Assembly (NCBI RefSeq): GCF_000719865.1
Contig: NZ_JOID01000016.1
Location: 62,001 to 126,000, forward strand
Direction: 5' to 3'
Length of the DNA stretch: 64,000 bases
Origin: Streptomyces albus subsp. albus
GTDB lineage: Bacteria; Actinomycetota; Actinomycetes; Streptomycetales; Streptomycetaceae
Shown: in pieces, positions 52,971 through 61,766 of the stretch
How the letters are laid out: each line of letters begins with the position of its first letter
Numbering within the stretch: position 1 is the first letter of the stretch
The notes under the pieces: model-generated
Told to the model about the DNA's origin: nothing
The model's input: only the letters and a program-made list of their open reading frames with translations
Database searches by the model: none
Translations under genes and position numbers: made by a program

Positions 52971-55298
52971 TCACTCCCGGCGCGTGCGTGCCCCGGCTGC
53001 CGCGTGGCGCCGGGCGCCGCCTCCGAGCCCGTCCTCCCGGCCGTTTCCGCGCCCCCTTGTCCCGTTGCCGTGGCCGTTCCGCCCGTTCCCGTGGCCGTTC
53101 CGGTGACCGTTCCCCAGCCCGTGCAAGCGCCCGCCACCGCGGTACGGCCACTCCTCGTCCGATCCGCACAGCTCCGTGCTCAGTTCCCGGACCAGCTCCA
53201 CCAGGTCCCGCGGCCGGTCCGGCCCCCACCAGTCGCCGAGCAGCGCCGCCAGATGGTCCTCGCGGGCCGCGGCGAGCCGGTCGGCGACCGTCCGCCCCCG
53301 CCGGGTCAGCCGCAGCGGGAGCCCGTCCCGCACCGCCAGGCCGCGGCCCTCGATCTGCCGGACCGCCGAGGTGAGCACGCCCAGCGGAAGGGTGCCGTGC
53401 CCGGCGAGGACCGCCGGGTCGGCCTCGCCCTCGCGGCGGACGCGGAGCAGCAGCCAGCTCGCGGCGGGGTCGAGGCTGTAGCCGGCCCGGGCGGTGATGT
53501 CCTCGTAGATCTCGTGGCGTCCCTCGCGCGTGCCGAGGAGGGAGAGGGCGCGGGCCACCTCGTCGTGGGAGGAGCGCTCGACGGGGTTGCTCGCGTAGGT
53601 CTCGCTCATGTCCGGTGTGGTGACGGAGCCGCGCAGCGGTTCCTCCTTGAGCAGGACGGCCAGTACGAGCGCGCCCAGCGTGACCGGGGCCGCGTAGAGG
53701 AAGACATCGGTGATCGACGCGGAGTAGGCGTCCAGGACTTCCGGCCGCAGCCGCGCCGGGAGCCGGTCGATGGTGCGCGGATCGGAGGCGAGGTCGTCGG
53801 GCCCGGCCCCGGCGGGCAGCCGCTCGCCGGCGAGGGCCGCGGCGAGCTTGTCACCCAGCCGGCCGGTGAAGACGGTGCCGAAGACGGCGACGCCGAAGGA
53901 GGCGCCGATGGAGCGGAAGAAGGTGACGCCGGAGGTGGCGGCGCCCAGGTCCTCGTAGCCGACGGCGTTCTGCACGGCGAGCACCACGATCTGCAGGACG
54001 AGGCCGAGGCCGAGCCCGAAGACGGCGAAGGCGGCGCTGATCTCCCAACCGGGACTGAAGCGGTCGATCCGGTGCAGGAGCAGCAGCCCGAGCGTGGTGA
54101 CGGCGCAGCCGGCGACGGGAAAGACCTTCCAGTGCCCGGTGCGGCTGGCGAGCTGGCCGGAGACGGTCGAGGCGATCAGCAGCCCGGCGACCATCCACAG
54201 CATGCGGATCCCGGAGGCGGTGGGGCTGAGCCCCCGCACGACCTGCAGGAAGGTCGGGAGATAGATCATCGTCCCGAACATGGCGAAGCCGACGACGAAG
54301 CCGATGACCGATCCGAGGGTGAAGGTGCGGATCCGGAACAGCGGCAGCGGCAGCACCGGTTCGGCGGCCCGCCGTTCCACCGCCGTGAACGCGGCCAGGA
54401 GTACGGCGCCGAGCAGGGCCAGCCCCGCGATCCGCCAGGAGAGCCAGGACCACACGGTGCCGCCGAGCGAGGAGAGCAGGACCAGCACGGCCGCGACGCC
54501 GGCGATCAGGAGGATGCCGGGATAGTCGATGGTGTGCCGGACGGGGCGCGCCGGGATGTGCAGGACGGCGGCGATGACGAACAGGGCGACCAGCCCGATC
54601 GGCAGGTTGACGTAGAACACCCAGCGCCAGCTGAGCTGTTCCGTGAAGAGGCCGCCGAGCAGCGGCCCCAGCACACTGGCCGCGCCGAACACCGCCCCGA
54701 ACAGCCCTTGGTAGCGGCCGCGTTCGCGGGGCGGGACGATGTCGCCGCTGATCGCCATCGACAGCACCATCAGCCCGCCGCCGCCGAGCCCCTGGAGCGC
54801 GCGGAAGGCGATGAGCTGCGGCATGTCCCGGGCGGCCCCGCAGAGCGCGGAGCCCAGCAGGAAGATGGCGATGGCGAGCAGGAACAGCTTCTTCCGGCCG
54901 TACTGGTCACCGAGCTTGCCCCAGAGGGGGGTGGCGGCGGTGGCCGAGAGCAGATAGGCGGTGACGACCCAGGAGAGGTGGTCCAGGCCGCCGAGTTCGC
55001 CGACGATCACGGGCAGGGCGGTGGCGACGATCGTCTGGTCGAGGGCGGCGAGCAGCATGCCGAACAGCAGCGCGCCGATCGCCAGGCGCACGGTGCGCCG
55101 GGGCAGGTCCTCCCCGGGGAGCGGCGCGCGGGCGGGGCCGGCGAGGCCGGCCGTTCCGGTGGCCGCGGGGGCGCCCGGACCGGCGGCCGCGGGAACGCCC
55201 GCCCCGGCGGTTGCGCCGGGGGTGCGGGGCCCCCGAGCCCCGGCGGGGCCGCCGGGCCGCCCCGGCCCTTCCGCGGGTGGGGTCGCGTCCTCGGCCAT
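52971..55298 (-). CDS. DHA2-type multidrug exporter with MarR-like C-terminal domain
   Basis: This 775-residue protein begins with an Ala/Pro/Gly-rich tail, then a 14-helix major-facilitator domain (about 60-565). It includes the DHA2 motif LDQTIVATALPVIVGELGG, motif A GKLGDQYGRKKLFL and motif C GPLLGGLF. Residues ~590-720 form a winged-helix, MarR-like region (LTSAVRQIEGRGLAVRDGLP, LRLTRRGRTVADRLA). The last 40 residues are a GNGHRNGHGNGRNGHGNG repeat. Proton-driven drug efflux is the family role; the tail domain may sense substrate or DNA. Confidence 0.9.
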   Translation of the reverse strand: MAEDATPPAEGPGRPGGPAGARGPRTPGATAGAGVPAAAGPGAPAATGTAGLAGPARAPLPGEDLPRRTVRLAIGALLFGMLLAALDQTIVATALPVIVGELGGLDHLSWVVTAYLLSATAATPLWGKLGDQYGRKKLFLLAIAIFLLGSALCGAARDMPQLIAFRALQGLGGGGLMVLSMAISGDIVPPRERGRYQGLFGAVFGAASVLGPLLGGLFTEQLSWRWVFYVNLPIGLVALFVIAAVLHIPARPVRHTIDYPGILLIAGVAAVLVLLSSLGGTVWSWLSWRIAGLALLGAVLLAAFTAVERRAAEPVLPLPLFRIRTFTLGSVIGFVVGFAMFGTMIYLPTFLQVVRGLSPTASGIRMLWMVAGLLIASTVSGQLASRTGHWKVFPVAGCAVTTLGLLLLHRIDRFSPGWEISAAFAVFGLGLGLVLQIVVLAVQNAVGYEDLGAATSGVTFFRSIGASFGVAVFGTVFTGRLGDKLAAALAGERLPAGAGPDDLASDPRTIDRLPARLRPEVLDAYSASITDVFLYAAPVTLGALVLAVLLKEEPLRGSVTTPDMSETYASNPVERSSHDEVARALSLLGTREGRHEIYEDITARAGYSLDPAASWLLLRVRREGEADPAVLAGHGTLPLGVLTSAVRQIEGRGLAVRDGLPLRLTRRGRTVADRLAAAREDHLAALLGDWWGPDRPRDLVELVRELSTELCGSDEEWPYRGGGRLHGLGNGHRNGHGNGRNGHGNGTRGRGNGREDGLGGGARRHAAAGARTRRE

Positions 55299-55454
55299 GG
55301 ACGCCTCCTCGGTCCGGGCTGGGGCCGCCCGCCGGTTCGCCCGCGCGGTCCGGCGGGCGGCGGTGCGCGTCTACGCGTCCCATCCTGGCCTTTTTGCCGG
55401 GGTATGGCCCGCCGGAAGGGCCCGTCGGCGGGGCCCCACCTGTGCTCGTCGCAC

Positions 55455-55498
55455 AAGTGTCTGCATAATCGCTCCCACTGCGAGGGAGGGGACCCACC
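55455..55498 (+). promoter_or_regulatory. Promoter and leader shared with the 57510 gene
   Basis: GTCTGCATAATCGCTC (with CATAAT as -10) and the following CACTGCGA, G-rich ribosome site and first codons recur almost unchanged before the paralog at 57510. Confidence 0.6.
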
Positions 55499-57061
55499 GT
55501 GACGGCATATCTCTGCCCGGACTGCGGGGCGGAACGGCAGAGGGACGGCCGGCCCGGCTGCGCGTGCGCGGCCCGGGCGGCCGCTGCCGCCGAGGACTTC
55601 GACCCGCTCCGCATCCGGCCGTACGTGGAACTGCGCGAACCGGTGGCGGCACCCGAGCCCGAGCAGTCCCCGGCCTTTACCGACGCCCTCTCCGAGGCGG
55701 GCGCCTCCGCCCCGCGGGCGGCCGGCGGTTCCGGCCCGGACCCCTCCGCGCCGGGCTCCGCCGCCTCCCCGGGCCCCGCGGCGGCTTCGGAACCGGCTTC
55801 CGCCCAGGAGCCGGAGCGGGGACCCGCATCGCCGCCGGCTCCGGGCCGGGCTCCGGAACGGACCGCCGGCGGGGCTCCCGGCCCGGGGATCGCTGCCGCG
55901 CCCGCCCCTCCCTCCGTTGCCGCTCCGCCGTCCGCGCACCCCCCGGCACCCGGACCCGCCCCGGCCGCGGTCCCCGGCTCGGGGGCCGGATGGGACACGC
56001 TGTTCAGCTCCCCGCCCGCCGGCCCGGCACCGGGAAGCACCGGCGGACCGGGCGGACAGGCGGCTCCGGACGGCACGGGCGCGCCTGGCGCGAGCGGCGC
56101 GGGCGGCGCGACCGGCTCGACCGGCGGAGGCCCCGGATCGCCCGGAGACGGCACGGCTCCGGGGAGCGGACGGCACACACCGGACACCGCCGTCTCCCCC
56201 TCCGGTACGGCTCCGCGGCAGCCCGCGGACCACCCGGCGGCCCCGACCTCGGCTCTCCCCCGGTTCGACGGCACCGCCTCCCCGGCCGGGGAGGCCGGCG
56301 CCCCGGACGCCACCCGCCCCCTCTCCCCCCTCGCCGCGGCGGTAGCCGCCGCGAACGGCCCGGACTCCCGCCCCCGCGCCGAGGACCTGGGCCTCTTCCA
56401 CGAGGACCTCCCACCGGACGGCACCCCGGAGGACGCCCGCAACGCCGGCCCGGACCGGCCCGGGCGCCGCCGCCGTACGGCCGTGATCGCCGGCGCGGCC
56501 GCGGTGGTGGCCGCCGTCTGCGTCGGTGCCTTCGCCACCGGTCTGCTGGGCGGCGACGAGGAGGACCGCGTGGCACCGAACGAGAACAGCGCCACGCCCA
56601 CGGCCGTGCTCCCCACGGACGACGGCGAAGCCTCGCCGAGCGGCTCCTCCTCCCCGTCGGCCTCCGCCTCGGCCTCCGGCTCCCCGTCGGCCTCCGCCAC
56701 GGAGGCGTCGACCGGTGCGAGTCCGTCCGGGACGGCGGGGTCCGCGGCGCCGGACGGCGGCACCCCCGAGCCCACCCGGGCGTCGGGTTCCGTCTCCGTC
56801 TCCCCCGGCGAGCCGGGCGACGGGCAGGGCGAGCCGCCGGTGCTGCGGAAGGGGATGTCGGGGCCCGAGGTCCTGGAGATGCAGCAGCGTCTCAACCAGG
56901 TGGGCCTGTTCACCTCGGTGGACGAGGACGGCGCCTACGACGACGAGGACGAGCGGGCGATCGACAACTACCAGCGCTGGAACGGCGTCAAGGGCGACCC
57001 GAGCGGGGTCTACGGCCCGGAGACCCGCAGCTCGCTGGAGAGCCGGACCGAGGAGCCGTAA
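55499..57061 (+). CDS. Anchored peptidoglycan-binding protein with N-terminal zinc ribbon (paralog 1)
   Basis: This 520-residue protein starts with a zinc-ribbon-like element (YLCPDCGAERQRDGRPGCAC), followed by ~290 residues of Pro/Ala/Gly disorder. One membrane helix (about 322-345, AVIAGAAAVVAAVCVGAFAT), a Ser/Ala-rich external linker and a PG_binding_1 domain follow (LRKGMSGPEVLEMQQRLNQV, GVYGPETRSSLESRT). The zinc ribbon would be inside and the wall-binding domain outside. It has the same plan and promoter as the 57510 gene. Confidence 0.85.
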   Translation: MTAYLCPDCGAERQRDGRPGCACAARAAAAAEDFDPLRIRPYVELREPVAAPEPEQSPAFTDALSEAGASAPRAAGGSGPDPSAPGSAASPGPAAASEPASAQEPERGPASPPAPGRAPERTAGGAPGPGIAAAPAPPSVAAPPSAHPPAPGPAPAAVPGSGAGWDTLFSSPPAGPAPGSTGGPGGQAAPDGTGAPGASGAGGATGSTGGGPGSPGDGTAPGSGRHTPDTAVSPSGTAPRQPADHPAAPTSALPRFDGTASPAGEAGAPDATRPLSPLAAAVAAANGPDSRPRAEDLGLFHEDLPPDGTPEDARNAGPDRPGRRRRTAVIAGAAAVVAAVCVGAFATGLLGGDEEDRVAPNENSATPTAVLPTDDGEASPSGSSSPSASASASGSPSASATEASTGASPSGTAGSAAPDGGTPEPTRASGSVSVSPGEPGDGQGEPPVLRKGMSGPEVLEMQQRLNQVGLFTSVDEDGAYDDEDERAIDNYQRWNGVKGDPSGVYGPETRSSLESRTEEP

Positions 57062-57467
57062 GCCTCGCACGTGAACGGCCCCGCGCTCACGGGGTCCGGC
57101 ACGGTCCGGACGAAGGCCCTCGCCCCGGCCCCACCGGTTCCCGGCCGCGCGCCGGGCCGTCCGGCGGCGAACGGCCCGGCGGGCAACGGCCGGTCCGGCA
57201 CCTGCCGGGGCGCGGCTCACGGGGGGTCCGGCCCGTCCGGACAAGGCCCCCGGCCCGGGCCCGTCCGGACCTCTCCGTTCGCGTCCGCCATACCCGGCGC
57301 CGTGCCCCGCCCTCTCGTCACCTCGCCGGGACGCCGTGCCGCCGGGCGTGCCCGCGGACGGAGCACGCCCGGGCGCTGCCGCTATCGCCCCATCCGGCCG
57401 GTTTTGCCGGGCTGTGCCCTCGCGGAAAGCGCCCCGATGGGGACCTGTCCGTTCCGCTTCACACCCC
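57062..57467. other. Intergenic region between the two paralogs
   Basis: Plain G/C-rich sequence without a recognisable gene. GTCCGGAC-type short dyads are scattered through it and may terminate the first gene. The shared promoter starts at 57468. Confidence 0.35.
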
Positions 57468-57509
57468 TGTCTGCATAATCGCTCACACTGCGATGAGGGG
57501 ATCCACCAA
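57468..57509 (+). promoter_or_regulatory. Promoter and leader, second copy
   Basis: CTGTCTGCATAATCGCTCAC and the following leader match the region before 55499, with CATAAT as the probable -10. Confidence 0.6.
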
Positions 57510-58811
57510 GTGACGGCACATCTCTGCCCGGACTGCGGGCTGGAGCGGACCACGGACGGCAGCCCCGGCTGCGACTGCGCGGGGCGGGCGGCCTCCACGG
57601 CCGGGGACACGGCCCCGCTGCCCCGCGTGCCGTCCACCGATCCGTCGCCGCACCTCCCCGGCGGACCGCCGCACGGGACGCCCGGCTCCGGCGACTTCCA
57701 GAACGGGCACGGCGCGCCCGGGCCGGAGGACGACGGCACCGGCTTCCCGGTGAACGGCCCGGCCGCCACCGCCGCGGACCCGGACCCGGCGCAGCCGCGT
57801 AACGGCCTTCCGGCCGCGCCGGGCCACGCGGCGGCGGAGGGCCCGGCGGAAACGGACGGCCCGGCGCACTCGAACCCCGGGGCGTACGCGGAGGCGGGCC
57901 CGGACGCGGACCCCTGGAGCCCGGCCCCGGGGGCGGAGCAGCCCTCCGGCGACGCGCCGGCCCCCGGCACCGCCGGGCTCGCGGACGACGACCCCCGTCA
58001 GCCGGAGGACGGCAGCGGCACCAGGCCGCTGTCCCTCCGCCCGGTCTCCCCGGCGACCTCACTCGTGTCGATGCCGGAGGCTCCGGTCTCCGGCCCCCGC
58101 GAGGAGGACCTGGGCCTCTTCGGGAACTTCACACCCGCCGAACCCACCGGACCCGCCACCGCGCCCGCGGCACCCGCCGGGCACGGAGCCGGGGATCCCC
58201 ACGCCTCCGGACTCTCACGGGCCGAGCACCGGGCGAACCGCCGCGAGCACCGCCGCCGCGGGGCGGCCATCGCGGCCGCGGCGGTGGCCGTGGCCGCCGT
58301 CTGCGCCGGCGTGCTGGCCGTTGGTCTGGCCGGCAGCGGAGAGAGCGAGAAGGACCGCGCGCTGCCGGACGAGAACCCCCGGGTCCCCACCGCCGTACTG
58401 CCCACCGGCGACGCCTGGACGGGCAGCGGCCGGCCCTCGGCCTCGGCCACCGGGCCCTCGGCGTCCGGCACCCCCAGCGGGTCCCCGTCCGCGAGCCCGT
58501 CCGCCGGGAAGTCGGCCTCCGGATCCCCGGACGCCGACCGGACCTCCGGCCCCGAAACGCTGGACGAGACGACCCGGCCGGAAGCGGCTCCGGTCCTCAG
58601 CAGGGGAATGTCCGGACCGGAGGTCCTGGAGATGCAGCGGCGGCTGAATCAGATCGGCCGGTCGCTGAAGGTGGACGAGGACGGCCGGTACACCGGGAAC
58701 GAGGCCCGGGCGATCAGCCGCTACCAGAACATGTACGGCGTCGAGGGCGACCCGAGCGGCGTCTACGGCCCGGCGACCCGCAGCTCACTGGAGAGCCGCA
58801 CCGGGGGCTGA
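57510..58811 (+). CDS. Anchored peptidoglycan-binding protein with N-terminal zinc ribbon (paralog 2)
   Basis: This 433-residue paralog of the preceding gene has the zinc ribbon HLCPDCGLERTTDGSPGCDC, a shorter disordered region, one membrane helix (AAIAAAAVAVAAVCAGVLAV) and a C-terminal PG_binding_1 domain (LSRGMSGPEVLEMQRRLNQI, GVYGPATRSSLESRT). The catalytic domain usually joined to such wall-binding modules is absent, so it is a scaffold or sensor rather than an enzyme. Start GTG 57510 by analogy with paralog 1. Confidence 0.85.
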   Translation: MTAHLCPDCGLERTTDGSPGCDCAGRAASTAGDTAPLPRVPSTDPSPHLPGGPPHGTPGSGDFQNGHGAPGPEDDGTGFPVNGPAATAADPDPAQPRNGLPAAPGHAAAEGPAETDGPAHSNPGAYAEAGPDADPWSPAPGAEQPSGDAPAPGTAGLADDDPRQPEDGSGTRPLSLRPVSPATSLVSMPEAPVSGPREEDLGLFGNFTPAEPTGPATAPAAPAGHGAGDPHASGLSRAEHRANRREHRRRGAAIAAAAVAVAAVCAGVLAVGLAGSGESEKDRALPDENPRVPTAVLPTGDAWTGSGRPSASATGPSASGTPSGSPSASPSAGKSASGSPDADRTSGPETLDETTRPEAAPVLSRGMSGPEVLEMQRRLNQIGRSLKVDEDGRYTGNEARAISRYQNMYGVEGDPSGVYGPATRSSLESRTGG

Positions 58812-58812
58812 G

Positions 58813-58831
58813 GGCGTGCTGCGAGCACGCC
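58813..58831 (+). terminator. Short hairpin after the 57510 gene
   Basis: GGCGTGCT (58813-58820) and AGCACGCC (58824-58831) pair perfectly around GCG, 1 bp after the stop codon. Confidence 0.55.
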
Positions 58832-58841
58832 GGCCGTGCCG

Positions 58842-58891
58842 CACGACGACGTCCGATCTCCGCCGGCACGACGATGTCCGATTTCCGCCGG
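58842..58891. repeat. Two tandem 25-bp repeats upstream of the SnoaL gene
   Basis: Units 58842-58866 and 58867-58891 differ at two positions. The unit starts CACGACG and ends CGCCGG, and a third partial unit CACGAC follows. They sit 33-82 bp upstream of the SnoaL gene start, where an operator would be expected. Confidence 0.7.
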
Positions 58892-58923
58892 CACGACATG
58901 CGCTGTCCGACCACGCTGGCGGC

Positions 58924-59373
58924 ATGACGATCTCACCCACCACGGACCCGGTGACCGTCCTCACCGGCATGTACGCGGCAGAGGCGGAGTACCTGGCGGC
59001 CGGAGGCCCCGGCAAGGCCTCGTTCGGCCTGCTCGCCCCCTTCTTCGCCCCGGACGTCGAGCTGCGCCAGGCGGACGCACTGCCGTACGGGGGCGTGTGG
59101 CGCGGGCACGACGGCATGGCGCGGTTCTTCCTGGCGATGGGGCGGGCCTGGGAAACGTTCGACATGGTGGAGCAGGAGTTCCTCGCCACCGGCGAGACCG
59201 CGGTCGTGCTCACCAGGGTCCGAGCTCGCGCTCGTGCGACCGGCCGTGAACTCGACTTCCCCATCCTGCAGACGATCACGGTCAGGGACGGGCGGATCGC
59301 CGAGGTCCGCCCCTTCTACTGGGACACCCGGGCCATCGCCGACGCCTGCGCCCCGTCCGCGTCGCCGGGCTGA
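58924..59373 (+). CDS. SnoaL-like domain protein
   Basis: This 149-residue protein is a SnoaL/NTF2-like cone-fold domain: YAAEAEYLAAGGPGKASFGL, LAPFFAPDVELRQADALPYG, GHDGMARFFLAMGRAWETFD and TVRDGRIAEVRPFYWDTRAI. Such proteins can be cyclases, isomerases or ligand binders; the active residues are not specific enough to choose. It is monocistronic, with the tandem repeats as likely control site. Confidence 0.85.
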   Translation: MTISPTTDPVTVLTGMYAAEAEYLAAGGPGKASFGLLAPFFAPDVELRQADALPYGGVWRGHDGMARFFLAMGRAWETFDMVEQEFLATGETAVVLTRVRARARATGRELDFPILQTITVRDGRIAEVRPFYWDTRAIADACAPSASPG

Positions 59374-59763
59374 GACCGGGAGCCGGGCTTCCGGAGGTTG
59401 TCGCGGAAGCCGTAGGCGGGGCCGGGACGGCCGCCCCGATCCCGCGTCCGCGCGGGCAGGGCCGGGTCGTCGGGCCCGGCCCCGGGAGCAACAGCCGCTG
59501 GGACGGCGGGACTTCACCCCGGGGCACCTCCTCCGGCACCCGGGAACCCGCACACCGGACACCGGCGGCCCGCTCAGCCACCCGGCCGCCGCCGCGGCAC
59601 CCGGAGCACATCCGTTCCCAGAGGGGCTGGCGTCCTGGCCCCACCTTTTGTATGGTTGAGGAACAAAGTGGTTCCGCCCGCACTCCCTGACCGGCGGGCG
59701 GAGCCGCCTTGTTCTTCGCGTTCCCCCGCCGCACCACCGCACGCCCGCGCTCAGGAGCAGCCC
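59374..59763. other. Intergenic region with A/T-rich promoter patch
   Basis: The only A/T-richer part is 59643-59675 (CTTTTGTATGGTTGAGGAAC), which includes TATGGT as a possible -10 and the dyad GGAAC-N6-GTTCC (59660-59675). It probably drives the HAD gene. The rest is plain sequence. Confidence 0.45.
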
Positions 59764-60444
59764 ATGACGGCCACCCCCGCCGCGCCCCTCTCCGCCCGCG
59801 CCGTACTCCTCGACATGGACGGCACCCTCGTCAACTCCGACGCGGTGGTGGAGCGGTGCTGGCGGCAGTGGGCGGCGGAGCAGGGCCTCGACGGCGACCA
59901 CGTCATGCGGCACGCGCACGGCCGGCAGGGCCAGGCCACGATGGCGCTGCTCCTGCCCGACCGCCCCGCGGCCCTCAACGACGCGGACAACCGCCGGATG
60001 CTGGACCGGGAGACCTCCGACATGGACGGGGTCGTGCCGGTCCCCGGCGCCGCCGCGCTGATGGCCGCGCTCCGCGGGCTGCCGCACGCCCTCGTCACCT
60101 CCGCCGACCGCGGGCTGGCCGGCGCCCGGATGGCGGCCGCCGGGCTGCCGATGCCCGCGGTGCGCGTCACCGCCGAGTGCGTGGGCGCGAGCAAGCCGGA
60201 CCCGGAGGGCTTCCTCAAGGCCGCCGCCGAACTGGGCTTCGACCCGGCGGACTGCGTGGCCTTCGAGGACTCGGAGGTGGGCATCGCGGCGGCGCGCGCG
60301 GCCGGGATGCGGGTGGTGGGCGTCGGCGCCCGCGCGGCCGCCTGCGAGCCGACCGTCCATGTGCCGCACCTGGAGCCGGTACGGGTCGCCGGGGACGGCA
60401 CCGGGCTGGTCCTGACGTTCACCGCCCGACCGGACTTCCCGTAG
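59764..60444 (+). CDS. HAD-superfamily phosphatase (sugar/glycerol phosphatase-like)
   Basis: This 226-residue protein has all four HAD motifs: the nucleophile in LLDMDGTLVNSD, Thr/Ser in ALVTSADRGLAG, Lys in GASKPDPEGFLKAA and the acidic pair in AFEDSEVGIAAARAAG. The cap insertion after motif I (CWRQWAAEQGLDGDHVMRHA) resembles sugar-phosphate or glycerol-3-phosphate phosphatases (Gpp/YfbT-like). AGGAG precedes the ATG. Confidence 0.92.
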   Translation: MTATPAAPLSARAVLLDMDGTLVNSDAVVERCWRQWAAEQGLDGDHVMRHAHGRQGQATMALLLPDRPAALNDADNRRMLDRETSDMDGVVPVPGAAALMAALRGLPHALVTSADRGLAGARMAAAGLPMPAVRVTAECVGASKPDPEGFLKAAAELGFDPADCVAFEDSEVGIAAARAAGMRVVGVGARAAACEPTVHVPHLEPVRVAGDGTGLVLTFTARPDFP

Positions 60445-60499
60445 CGGACGGCCCCGGCGCCGCGGTGGCCGGCGAGCACCCACCACCGCCGCCGGACCC

Positions 60500-60519
60500 G
60501 TCCGGGTCCGGACCCGGAC
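60500..60519. terminator. Palindrome between converging genes
   Basis: A perfect 20-bp palindrome with 10-bp arms (GTCCGGGTCC and its complement) lies between the HAD gene and the gdt1-like gene. It may be a bidirectional terminator. Confidence 0.4.
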
Positions 60520-60674
60520 CACACGCCTCCGTCCGCCGGCCGGGCGGCTGAGGGCGGCGCACCCTCCCCACTGCGGCGTGAGCGCCCAGCCCGTGGGGCG
60601 GGGACGGGGGCCGGGCCCCCGGCCTCCACGGAGCTCGGCGCGCCCCGCCCCCGGACCGCCGGACCGCCGGCCCG

Positions 60675-61262
60675 TCAGCCCGTCGCGGCCTCGTACAGGC
60701 TGAACGCCGCGAGCGCGAGCATGACCGTCGCCGCGACCTTGGTGATCAGCCGCAGCGGCACGTACTTCATCAGGGTGCGGCCGCCGAGGATGCCGATACC
60801 GGCCACCGCCCACAGCGCCAGGACCGCGCCGAGGCCGACCGACAGCGGGTCGTCGTAGCGGGCGGCCAGGTTGGCGGTCATGATCTGGGTGAGATCGCCG
60901 AACTCGGCGGCGAGGATCAGCATGAAGCCCGCGCCGGACACCTTCCAGAAGCTCTGGCCGGCCGGCTCGGCGCTCTTCTCCTCGTCTTCCTCGCCGTCCT
61001 TCTTGAAGAGCAGGACCGCAGCCCCCACGAGGAAGAGCGCACCCACCACGGCCTGCACGATCCGCTGCGGCAGCAGCGTGAGCACACTGCCGGCGGCGAC
61101 GGCGAGCACCACATGGACGAGGAAGGCGGCGGCCACGCCCGCGAAGACGTACGAGGCGCGGTAGCGGGTGCCGAGCAGGAGACCGGCGAGCGCGGTCTTG
61201 TCGGGCAGTTCGGCGAGGAAGACGACGCCGAAGACGAGTGCGATGGTGCCGATGCTGAGCAC
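60675..61262 (-). CDS. TMEM165/GDT1 (UPF0016) family manganese exporter
   Basis: This 195-residue membrane protein has six helices in two inverted halves, each with the family's acidic signature: ELPDKTALAGLLL and EFGDLTQIMTANL. These form the Mn2+/Ca2+ site. A cytosolic loop in the middle is highly charged (KKDGEEDEEKSAE). Members such as bacterial MneA export manganese. Direct control by the upstream yybP-ykoY riboswitch supports Mn2+ as substrate. Confidence 0.93.
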   Translation of the reverse strand: MLSIGTIALVFGVVFLAELPDKTALAGLLLGTRYRASYVFAGVAAAFLVHVVLAVAAGSVLTLLPQRIVQAVVGALFLVGAAVLLFKKDGEEDEEKSAEPAGQSFWKVSGAGFMLILAAEFGDLTQIMTANLAARYDDPLSVGLGAVLALWAVAGIGILGGRTLMKYVPLRLITKVAATVMLALAAFSLYEAATG

Positions 61263-61339
61263 AGCGGTGTTTCCCTCTGTCGGTCGATGGCTGGGCTGCC
61301 CGACCGGTGACCTGGCTGTGTTTCAGGGGTCGCTTCGGC

Positions 61340-61485
61340 CCGGCAGCGTCTGGACACTGCGGCCGAAGGTCTCGCCGGGCGGGCCGCGCACTGCCGCGCG
61401 CTGCCTGCCTCCGGGCGCCGGCCCGGCCACGAGAAGCGGCCGAGCGGTATGTCGACGGTCCGGCGAAGAGCTACTCCCCTTCAGA
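61340..61485 (-). promoter_or_regulatory. yybP-ykoY manganese riboswitch
   Basis: Read on the minus strand, the element begins AAGGGGAGTAGCTCTTCGCC, continues with CGTCGACATACC and ends with the second conserved strand CCCGGCGAGACCTTCGGCC. These are the core blocks of the yybP-ykoY class, which binds Mn2+ and switches exporter genes on. It lies about 80 bp upstream of the gdt1-like gene. Ends are approximate. Confidence 0.9.
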
Positions 61486-61560
61486 CGCGTTCAGCCTACG
61501 CGATGCCCCGCCGGCTCCGCGTCCCGGCACGGGACCCGCGGGCGGGCCGGGACAGGGAGC

Positions 61561-61602
61561 GAGAGCGGGGAGCGGAGAGCGGAGAGCGGGGAGCGGAGAG
61601 CG
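61561..61602. repeat. Six tandem heptamers GRGAGCG
   Basis: The order is GAGAGCG, GGGAGCG, GAGAGCG, GAGAGCG, GGGAGCG, GAGAGCG. It is almost purely purine except for the single C in each unit, and lies between the riboswitch and the nuclease gene. Confidence 0.9.
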
Positions 61603-61741
61603 GGCCGGGAGGGACGCTGCCCGGCACGGGCGCGACCACAGCAGGGCTCCGGCGGCGGCGAGTTGACGGCGACCCCCGGCACGCTGCCGCCCCACTCGCA
61701 CGGGTGTGCCCCTGTTCGTCCACCGGGCCGGCGGGTATGGA

Positions 61742-61766
61742 CACGTCAAACCCTTGATCTGACGTG
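61742..61766. promoter_or_regulatory. Dyad CACGTCA-N11-TGACGTG
   Basis: Perfect 7-bp arms lie 109-133 bp upstream of the nuclease gene in a locally A/T-richer patch. It may be an operator of the nuclease promoter. Confidence 0.45.
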
